Origin: Trogon surrucura | Lineage: Eukaryota; Chordata; Aves; Trogoniformes; Trogonidae | NCBI GenBank assembly: GCA_020746105.1 | Contig: CM036629.1 | Span: forward strand, 9,316,001 to 9,380,000 | DNA length: 64,000 nucleotides | Direction of reading: 5' to 3' | Shown here: positions 54,701-64,000 of the stretch, in pieces | Position numbering within the stretch: the first letter of the stretch is position 1 | How the letters are laid out: the number at the start of each line of letters is the position of its first letter | The notes under the pieces: model-generated | The model's input: only the letters and a program-made list of their open reading frames with translations | What the model was told of the DNA's origin: nothing | Database searches by the model: none | Translations under genes and position numbers: made by a program

Positions 54701-57700
54701 CAGAAAATAGTGCCCTTTTCAGCTTCTTTAGGCAGCACTGCACCTTATGCTACAGAATGGCTGAGAACGGTAGATTAAGGTATTAAGAAAGGTAAATTAT
54801 GTTAAGAAAGGTGTATTAAGATGTGTTCTAGAACTGTGGGTTCTGATCTAACTTGGTAACACTCTTTTTGATGAATGCAGAGTGCACTGAGTTACTGTAA
54901 ACATGGGTTTTCCAAAGTGGTGTACAGAAGTAGAAAGAAGGTTAATGAACTGATATTAAAAAAAACAAAAAGAAAGAAGTTGCTTCTCTGATTGACAAAA
55001 AAGGTCTGCAGGGAGTCAGCCAGGCTGCTCCCAGGTGAGGCAAGCAGGCTGTGGCCCGTGGTCCTGGGCAGCGGTTGGTTATTGATGGCTGTATTAGGCG
55101 TAACGATTGCTGAGAGACAGCTGCACTGTGCTTACCTCTCAGCGCTGGTATTTTGCCTCCACAGCAGTCAGACTTCAGAGTACCAGGAAAGAAGGGAAGC
55201 ACTTATTCACAGAGTAACATCAACTTGCAAACTTTAGTTATGGATCTTCAATTTTCTCCGTGATGTGGAGACTTTCCTTGGAGCCCAGGGGTTCATCCCA
55301 CCCTTGGAAGGATGGTGCAGGTCCATCGCTAGACCCTGTTAGTGCCTGCGTGACCTTCTGAGAGCAGCTCCTGCCCCGGAAGCTTTGCTTTCAAGTTTCA
55401 GCATTGGCTGCAGCCAGAGAAACTTTTTCACAAGGGCTCCCAGCTCTCGCTGTGAACAGAAGACAGAGGGTGGATAATGAATAGAGCTAAAAGGTGAGAG
55501 GTGTCTTCTAGTTCAGTTCTTCCTCGGTCAAGTTCTCCCCCCTTGATCTACTTAGTTCTTACGTAGAGTCAGTCTTGTATTTCCTTTCAATTAGAGTTCC
55601 ATCCTACTTTTCTGTCCCTTCCAGTTTGTGCAGTTTAATCTTATCTCAATTCTGTTTCACTTGTATTTCTTCTTTGCTTTCATGACTCAGGACTTTTCTT
55701 CCTCTTTTCCTTCATGCTATGTCATTTCTTCTGGCTGGAACAGTGTCCTCTTTTACTGAAAGGAAACATCAGTCCAGCGGGAGGGTTAAAGGAGATTTTA
55801 AAATAAATTCATAGGGAGTCTCAGCCCTTTGCAAAAACTGAAAGAAAATGGCAGTGAGTTTCAATTACAGTGAGCTTTATTTCTGTAAAGTATAATGTAA
55901 TTCATAATGTTATCAGTATCTATAAAAGCATAAAGAAAAGATAACAGTAGGAGCTACAAAAACATAATAAAATCAAAAGCCTTATAAAGAGCATAAAATT
56001 ACATTTCAAAATACTGTAGGAGGAAGGGCCTGAGCCTCACAAATTACAGGCTCTTCTGGAAGAAAAAACAGCTTTAGCAAGTGCTAAAAGTGAAGCCAAA
56101 AGATGGATGAAGTTCCCCAAATCAGCAAAAGAGAAGCTTGTCTAAAATAATGACAAACTTTCTTCTGGGTAAAGAAGATCAGAGAAGCGCTGTCAATTGG
56201 ACTGTATTGCTGAGAGTGTTTAAACAAACAGCCTCTCAGCTTTCGTTTCAAACTCTTCCTCTCGGTCTTCAAATAACAAAAAAAATCCCGCAAAACTCTA
56301 CAAAATATAAATGTAAAAAATTTCCAGTCAAAATAACAGCTTCTTCTTTAAGCTTACATTGTTAGAAGTTAGATCACAATTTCTCTTCCCCTATAATGAA
56401 TGTGATTAAAATTATAGGGATTTCGTCCCAAACCATCTTGAAAAACAAGTAATGCACTGGAGAATTAAATCGATAAAAGTATTGCGTGCTCTACTCTCAA
56501 CACTGCATTTCATACCAGCTGCAGCGGCTATTGACAGAGTAAAGATCTGGATGGCCTCAGTCCCTTTTCCCCAAAATGGAGCTGTTTCTGCCACCGGTGC
56601 AGACCTGCAGCTTCACGTGGGCACAGTGCCTTGAAGGCTTATGACCTTTTACTTGAAATAAAAGCAGAACTGAATGAGATTTTGATGAGAGAACATCAAT
56701 ATAATATCGACAAGTTACATTGAGAGCTGCACCACGTTTAGTTTCTTTGTCAAAGGTATGGTTGCCATTATTGTGCCCCGAAGATTATTTTCAGGTTATT
56801 GGAATCTGCCTTAACTTTAAGTTTCTTTGCAAGTTTATTTTATTGAGGGAAATGATGATTTACATCAGTTCTCATGTGTAGGATCCTCCACTTCATTGCG
56901 TAACACAACTGTTACCTTAGATGTTCTGCCTGGGGCCTGCGCAGCATTATGGTTCATTTCATATGAAACAAGGAAAGCTTCTTCCAGTTACATGGCTAAA
57001 CAAGTGACGCAATGCATAAATCTTTCTTCTCAACTTGCAGAAGAAAGGTTGCTGTTTCCCTCTTCCCAGTTAACTCAACTGCTTTGGCTCCAGGGCAGAC
57101 TCAATTCGGGAAGTGATGAAGAAACCTTGGACAAAATGGATTTTTAGTTTTCCTGTAATCTTGGAATGATCCTGAGTCAGAGTTGTTAGCTTGTCCTTGG
57201 GCTTAAATGCCTGCTTTTTTAGTTTTGCTAGTAGAATGTTAGGCACCTAAGACTGATGCGTGTAACTAATATTAGGATATTCAAGACTTTTTTCCTTGTC
57301 AAATAGACAAATTCTTAGTTTGGCATTTCAGAACTCAGATGTTTAATTTTGCTGTTGGGTTTTCACAACACCATCTTAGTTAAGCTGATTCCTTTGTGTC
57401 TGAGTAACTTCTAAATGTTATTCTACAGAAACGGGGAAATTGGAGGTAGTCCCAGGCTAGAGAAGTAGAGAACAAAATCTGTGGCTGTTCCCTGATAAGC
57501 CCTGGTGCGTGTGGGCGGTCACTGTTTTCAGCCCCACAGACCCCTGATGTAATCTCGGCTCTTGCGCAGTGTCACCTGCTAAGAGGAACTGCTCCTGCAG
57601 AGTTCTCTTAGCCGTAATAAGGTGCATGTTGTATACGAATAAAAAGAGCTCAGCTTTATTACGTGGCTTGCATGCCTGGTAATGAATAGAGGGAAGGCAC

Positions 57701-59364
57701 ACTCCTTCACGAGCAGCAAAATTTAATATAGTCTCATCCTGGAGTTGCACCTGTGGGACTGAAAGTTTATCTCAACATTCCAAGGGCAATAAAAATCTAA
57801 ATTTAAACTCAAAACATCTTACTGGGGCAAGAGTACCCAGAGGCTATGTACTATTCAAATTTTGTTTAGGTCATAACTGCTTATGTAAAGTTAGTTTATA
57901 GCAGCTAGTTGGGCTTTCTGTTTTTGAGCAGCACCTGTATTACTAGAAGAGATACAGCAAATGGAGGGGATGCATCTGACAGTTCAGCTCTGATTTACTG
58001 TTGTGTTTAATTCATCTTCTTCCTGCTTAGTGCACAGCTGTGTGAAGAAGTCTGTAGCTCTTAACCTTTGTTGTGCAGACACATTTAAATCTATTCTAAT
58101 TTATTCCCATAGTTAGACATCTCAGACATTTGGGATTTAAGGTAAATATGAAAGGAAGAGGTGAAGAAAATAATGGAAGGGCTGGCGATAGCAAGTAAGC
58201 TCCTGTTAACTATGAACACAGGTTGGAAAGACTGAACATAAAACATAACCAGGTGCTAGCCAGTGGGCTCTGAGTTCAGAGTTTTACTGGTCTACTGGTA
58301 TTGTCTTTGCTTGTTGATTTAAAGGAGGGGATGGGGAAAGGAGAAGCTCAAAAGCTATTTCTGCCACATGAATATGATTAAGATAGCATAAGGAAATCAG
58401 ATGGAAGTTTTCCCGGGGTCCCATGAATGATGTTGTGGCAGAGACATCTGAGAAGCACTACATGAGATTATGAGTTGACACAGTCAATATCCCAAGACCC
58501 TTATTAGCCTCTTCCTTCTGGAAAGGGTGTGACTGTTGAACGTAACCACCCTGGGGAAGAAAAAGGGGTGTAGGGGAGGGTAGTTTTGGTGAGAGAGCTC
58601 GAAGGGAAGCAGTATTCTTGCTTAGTGCCATTTTCCATCCTGCTTTACACGTAAGCATGCTTCCACAGGGAAGAAGTGAAGGAGTGCAGGTTTAAACCGA
58701 GTTGAGCTTAATGTCACAAACACTCTCAGCATTGTGGCTTGTAAAGTCCATCAGCCTGACTTAGCAGAATTGAATGTTTCGAGTTCTCTTGGAGCAGATA
58801 TTGATGTGAGTGACCATGGGACAAGAAAAGTGCTGGCTCTCTGGCTTTTGTGAGAGAAACTGCAAATTTCCAAACATTTAAAATACAGTTTCTGTGTTAC
58901 TCTTTAGGTAATCATGAAAGTTACCAGCATGTGTTTGTTTAGTCTCTGTTCATTCTTTGAAATAGTTGTTCAGAGGGAAGCATATCTTTAAGGCATTTGA
59001 CGTGATGACAAAGATTAGGAATTACAGTGAGTCAAACTAAATTACATAAAAATACCTCTTGTAATTCAGGAATGGTCAAAAAAATGTTTCAAAGTGTTGG
59101 TAGACTAATATGCATACGATGTAATGTCCAAAGCTGACAGTCTCTCAAACTATGGATAGGTAGGCAAAGAAAATAGTTGAAGAGAAATCCTTCCCTTTTA
59201 TAAGTGTCAAGGTACATCTACAAATCACCTATGTAAGTCTCTTGATAAATGTTCCAACTTCTTTTTGTTTCTTCTGCATCTTAACTGCCAGTCCCCCTTT
59301 TCAGCTCCTGTTTATGTACCATTTGTCAATTTTACCTGCCTTCCCATTTCTACTTAGATTTCCT

Positions 59365-59422
59365 TTCACCTTTTGATATCTGCTTCACTATGATATCTTT
59401 CGATATCTGCTTCACCTTTTGA
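59365..59422. repeat. Imperfect local tandem duplication
   Basis: GATATCTGCTTCAC occurs at 59375-59388 and 59402-59415. TTCACCTTTTGA occurs at 59365-59376 and 59411-59422. A third, partial GATATCTTT copy lies between them. This points to nested local duplications. Confidence 0.75.
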
Positions 59423-59481
59423 ATTTCCTACACTTTTTTAATTTGCTGGCATTTGGCCATTAGGATTGCCAATGTTTTTTC

Positions 59482-59503
59482 AGTCCCTTAATAGTCCCTT
59501 AAT
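59482..59503. repeat. Perfect 11-bp tandem duplication
   Basis: AGTCCCTTAAT is repeated head to tail with no spacer (59482-59492 and 59493-59503). This fits a simple replication-slippage event. Confidence 0.85.
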
Positions 59504-62500
59504 ACAGTTAGAGGGTCTAGTCCGTTGTTGTTTGTGCACTGAAATTCCCACTAGTCAGGTTTCTTTTTAGTGGGCAGAGGTGCAGGGTTTCCTCTCATTT
59601 GTTTTGTCCAGGCTCCTGACTAACAGAGCCACAGCTGACAGCTTTCCAGAAAACTGAAATTACCACATACTTTCTTCTTTTCCTTGGCTATCCCACTTCA
59701 CACATACCACATTCAAAGTTTTCTCATTAGTTTTATTGCAGTGTTTTAATAAGATTGTCTTCGCCAGTACAGCTTTCTAGCCATGAGGAAATGTTAGATA
59801 TTCCTAAGATGCATGCATATGTATTTCCACAGTACTTACCACCTTGATCTTAGAAGATAAATATGTATTACTCAGTAGAACTGTTACTTCTAACCATGGA
59901 CATACTAGAGCCTTTTGAACAAAATGTTGCTGGTTTGGATTACGTTAAGATTGAACGGATATCTAGATGTTTCTAACATTTCCCATATTTATTTAGATAT
60001 TTATGAGAAAAAAAGATTTTTGTTTCTTTTAGTGTCTTTTACATGCGTTATTTTTGCTCTGACCCTAATTGTCTGGGAGCTATAGCAAATACAAATTTTT
60101 AAAGAAATGAAACGTCAGTTACAGCCTTATAAGCTTCTCTGGGGCATAGCTGCTTCCTCTAACTCACTGAAGACGTTGCTTTGGGAACAAAAAATGAATT
60201 TGTTCTCTGTGGCACTTCATTATTTGGCTTCCTCGAATGAGCCAGTTAAGGAGCTGGTTGTTTCTGCTGGCAATAGCAGTTGCTGCAATCCGAGTGAAGG
60301 ATCTGACTGTGGTTTTAAGATATGTGACATAAATTATGGTATGGATAACTTTTCTGTTATTTGTTAAACAGCTTCACTCATTTGGTTCACAAAGGCACCT
60401 AAAAAATTTTATACTGATAATTTAAAGCTGTTGGTATCTTAATAATAACACTCATCTGTTCTTACTTGCATGACAGTTGCTTTTGGGATTTCCTTATAAT
60501 TATTGTGTAGTCTTTATCTCTCATGTTCTTCTTCACAGTGTCACTGTTTTTACTCACAGGACCAATGGTTGCAGCCCCCTTACCTTTGTAGATTTAGTAC
60601 TCGAGCAAACCCAAAGGAGAGAATTGCACAAATGCAAGTGTGTGCATAAGAGTGCCTAGTGAGATTCGCAAAGACCTACTTAAATGTCCTACTAGCCACA
60701 TGCACATTTTACAAAGATTTCATAACACCTATTGATTTCATGTTAACATGAGGTGATGTATGGTGCTACAAACAGGGTCCTCAGGAAATGTATAGAGAAG
60801 ATGAAGTTAGTTATTACTTGCCATTAGAAATCACAGAACTACTAGAAAGAGAAAAATAATCAGTCTTTGTATCTTTCCCCTTCTCTTAAATAATATTAGA
60901 GTAATTCAATTTTAATATGTAAGTTCTTTGTAGGTCATTAGTTGTATTACTCTTCATATATGTGCCCGTTTCAGAAAACAGTTCAGTCATAATCTTATAA
61001 TGTTGAATTCTACCTGGCAGTTTTATTTGAGCTTAATTTCTTTTTCTTCTAATGCTGTTACCCTGAGACTTATGAGACAGGCATCAGCTGACAGCACCAG
61101 GGGAAAGATAGGTATTGGCAGTGGCATAAAAGCAGAAGGGGAGGAAAAAGAGTAGCTATTGTAGCATTTATCAGTATTCTATTAATAGTCTGCTCAGACA
61201 CAACTCTGGAATAAAATAGACATTCATACTGCAATTTCTTTGAAAGGTTGAATCTATTCATCTGCATGGTTACAAGACAAAGTCCAAGCCTTCCAGATAT
61301 TATAGTTGTTTTATTGTATTGCTGTAATAAGGAGAAGCACCTTAAAAAAACATGGCCCTAGGTGTAAATATTCCACCCCATTCCATTTGGAAGGAATGCA
61401 GATATGGACAGCCATTTTTCCTAGAGTGCTTTTTAAAATAGTGTCTTTACGTGTGAAAACAAAACTATCTATAGCCAAATATTCCAAGCATGTAATGGAG
61501 GCAAGAGACTTTTAGTTTAGGGCTTGACCACCCATTGAAGTGTGCAGAAAGGCTCTTGTTTTCCATGACTGGTTTTTTTTTGTTTTGTTTGAGCAAAGAA
61601 GTATGGATTCACTGTGTGTAACCAGGCAGAGAGATGCTCCACAAGAGCTCGTTCTTTTTTACTGTAGAAAATACTTGAGCAAAAGGGTGGGAAAGGTGTC
61701 CAGCAACAGCAGTCAAGCCTGTGAGTTCAGAAACCCACCAGACATACTGCTATGGCAATGTATGGAATACGCATGGAGACCTTTGTCATTCTGATTCTGG
61801 CTTTGCTCTTACCCAGTGTTCTCTTTCAGTAGTGCCCTTAGTAAACATATACTTTTTTAGGCTGAAATAAAAATCCTTATTCATTAAACCAGTTTGCTCA
61901 GGATTTTTAGGGGGGGACAGTTTAGATCCTGGGCTTGATTCAGACCATCTAACTTGGGTATCTGTGACACCTGGATCAGCTTGGGAGCACTCTTGTGCAG
62001 AGACCATCTGACTCTTCTGACCATCTGACCATCTGACTTCTCTGCAGAAGCTTCACTCTTTCTCCTTGATATTACAGCATTTCTAGGGCACCTACGTTCC
62101 CAAATTAGCACCTCACCAAAGTGCTCTCTGCTAGAGATTTATACTTGAAAACTTGTGAACCCCAAGTCAGGGGGGATAAAAGAAGAGAAAACCACACGAA
62201 CCCAAAACCCAAGAAAAGGGTCGGGCACTTGTTGGCTTGGCATTAGCAGACCTGTGGCCTATTGCTGCTTTTCTACTCGAGGCATTACACTTAGGAACTT
62301 AAACAAAGTCAGCATTTTCTTTCAAGCTAATACACTTCAGATTTTGTCCAAGGTCTTATTTAAAATAGCTCATTTATTTTGATACAATTTGATTGTTAAG
62401 CAGGGAGAAAGAATTTCAGTGAACGATACAGGTTGTCAGGGATGGCATGTCAAAATGTCCAAAAATACTCCTCAAAATAGGTTGTACGTATCCAACAGTT

Positions 62501-63420
62501 TCCTCAAGAAAAACAGGAAATCCATCAAAAAGTTAAATGATTTTCATATACTCAAGTATTTCTTTTTTGTGTTAGCGAAGTCAGTCTGTCTGGTTTGTTT
62601 CAAGTTTTAAGATGTGTAGAGTGGATTAAAAATTAAAAACTCCAACATTTTGAATTGTAAGAATCTGCTATTATTTCAAATTCTGGTTGACCAAATGATC
62701 TAGAATATTTTACTTATTTAGAAAAGCTGTATTTTCTTACAAGTATTTAGTCTAATGAATTTGGTCTTTTGAGAAATCCCATATTCTGAAATTAAACTGC
62801 CATTTACTTTTCAGATAGAATATTTTGTTGTTATAATTGTAGGATTTAACTGGGATCCTTGATAAAACTTATATTGGAACACTGAAGTGCATTCAGATTA
62901 CATTAGAAAGGACTTGTCGTGTTCAAGATTATTGGCAGAGAAAGGAAGATAAAATAAGTAATACCATATCAGTATTCCCAGTTGTGAGGTTTAGGTATTA
63001 TTATTACATGTATTCTATGTCATTCTTTATTCTGTAATCAGTCATGTGTGTTTAGATTTATGCAAGCTGAGTGAAAATATTTAAAGAAAATAATACTTTA
63101 ATTGGAGTGTTTTTCCACAAAGAAAGGGTGATGATTTCACCGTATTTTTAAGGACAAGCAGTATTTGGTAACTCTGTGATAATTACACTAATGTCTTCTC
63201 ATTTTTGCCATTCTTGCTAGCGAGTCCTTGAAGGGAAATATTTTGTGTGCACGTTTCTGTTGTCTGCCTTGTGTCAGAAAACGCATGTAAAATGCTACCA
63301 AGTCTGACACCTACTTTGTCTCCAGTGTTTTCCTTGTGTAAATGACTACCCAGCTGCATGGAAATAGGAAAAATGCCTCGTTTCAAAAAAACCCAGAAAA
63401 CACAACTACCACCCTCCAAC

Positions 63421-63495
63421 ATTCTGGCAGGGGAGTTGGACTAGATGATCTCTAGAGGTCCCTCCCAACCCCTGACATTCTGTGATTCTGTGATT
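63421..63495 (+). mobile_element. CR1 LINE 3' tail, extreme 5' truncation
   Basis: The sequence TTGGACTAGATGATCTCTAG and the following GGTCCCTCCCAACCCC-type stretch are the conserved end of the avian CR1 3'UTR. It finishes with the characteristic terminal repeat ATTCTGTGATTCTGTGATT (63477-63495). Only about 75 bp remain. The 5' break near 63421 adjoins unrelated A/C-rich sequence. Confidence 0.92.
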
Positions 63496-64000
63496 ATTCT
63501 CAGTTGAAGTCAGTGGAAGGGAATGTAACCGGCCTAGGGGTCTGTGAGATAAACAGGTATGAGGAGGTCTGAGGGATGAACTTAGCTCTCCTTTTTTGGT
63601 GAAAACTTCTGGCAAGTAAAATGCCTGGTTGAAATTAAATTAACCCCAGCACCCCCCAATGCCTGTGTGAGGGATTTTGCCATACCCTTCCATCCAATTT
63701 TATAGAAACATTGAGGTTTCCACTGTCTCAAGTCCTAAGAGCAGACTTTTGTCTCTCTGATAGATGAAGTAAAAAGAGACACATCTAATAATGAATGAAG
63801 AATTTAAATTTTAACTTTAAAAAGGTGAAATAGAAACGCAATTACAAGAGAGTAAGCTTTGTTGAATGCACTTTTGTATTGAATATTTTAGAAAAATTGC
63901 TCACTAAAGAAAACACAGAAGCATGAGAAGATAATTTCCCTTTCTGACATGCTTTACCTTTGCAAAGTTACTGGGCTGTTGACAGGTACAAGAAGACATG
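63496..64000. other. Intergenic DNA, nothing recognised
   Basis: AT-rich sequence follows the CR1 tail to the window edge. No open frame, repeat or splice-like structure stands out. Confidence 0.5.

Larger units (their letters stand above)
51723..63420. other. Intergenic DNA, no gene recognised
   Basis: This is 11.7 kb of AT-rich sequence with no recognisable exon, RNA gene or transposon. It contains a T run (54655-54669), short tandem duplications (59365-59422, 59482-59503) and a GACCATCTG repeat cluster at about 62002-62037. Open frames are of chance length. Confidence 0.55.

Overview
The window is vertebrate nuclear DNA, almost certainly from a bird. The only protein-coding gene I can support is a complete three-exon cerebellin-1 gene (CBLN1) on the + strand at 41270-43224. 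A bird is indicated by the repeats: two 5'-truncated CR1 LINE copies, one with the (ATTCTGTG)n tail typical of avian CR1, and two solo ERV LTRs of a type I associate with songbird genomes. Repeat density is low, and nothing resembles Alu, B1 or L1. The songbird assignment is weaker than the bird assignment.

Layout. Positions 1-40180 are AT-rich gene-desert sequence with no recognisable exon. This stretch holds an isolated CpG-rich island (about 2880-3125), a strand-asymmetric A/C-rich tract (3361-3546), a CR1 fragment on the - strand (17011-17728), a solo LTR on the + strand (22791-23389) and several homeodomain-motif-rich patches that could be enhancers. About 40190-42260 is a strong CpG island that contains the CBLN1 promoter, exons 1-2 and part of intron 2. 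Exon 3 and the 3'UTR follow, ending at a poly(A) signal at 43952, with a possible distal signal at 44402. A second CpG-rich island (about 44005-46850) lies directly downstream of CBLN1 with no assigned gene. From 46850 to 64000 the DNA is again AT-rich and intergenic, with a second solo LTR in the opposite orientation (51136-51717, - strand) and a 75-bp CR1 tail (63421-63495).

Function and context. CBLN1 encodes a secreted C1q-family synaptic organiser that bridges presynaptic neurexins and postsynaptic GluD2 in the cerebellum. In human the gene sits between ZNF423 (5' side) and N4BP1 (3' side). If synteny holds, the left 40 kb is the ZNF423-facing desert and the right part faces N4BP1. Candidate enhancers here could serve either CBLN1 or ZNF423; this is inference.

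Limits. I could not run alignments. Conservation, repeat family names and regulatory calls rest on motif recognition. No tRNA, rRNA, CRISPR array, operon or prokaryotic-type system is visible, and I found no clear sign of a new biological system. The most notable features are the unassigned downstream CpG island and the inverted LTR pair bracketing CBLN1.
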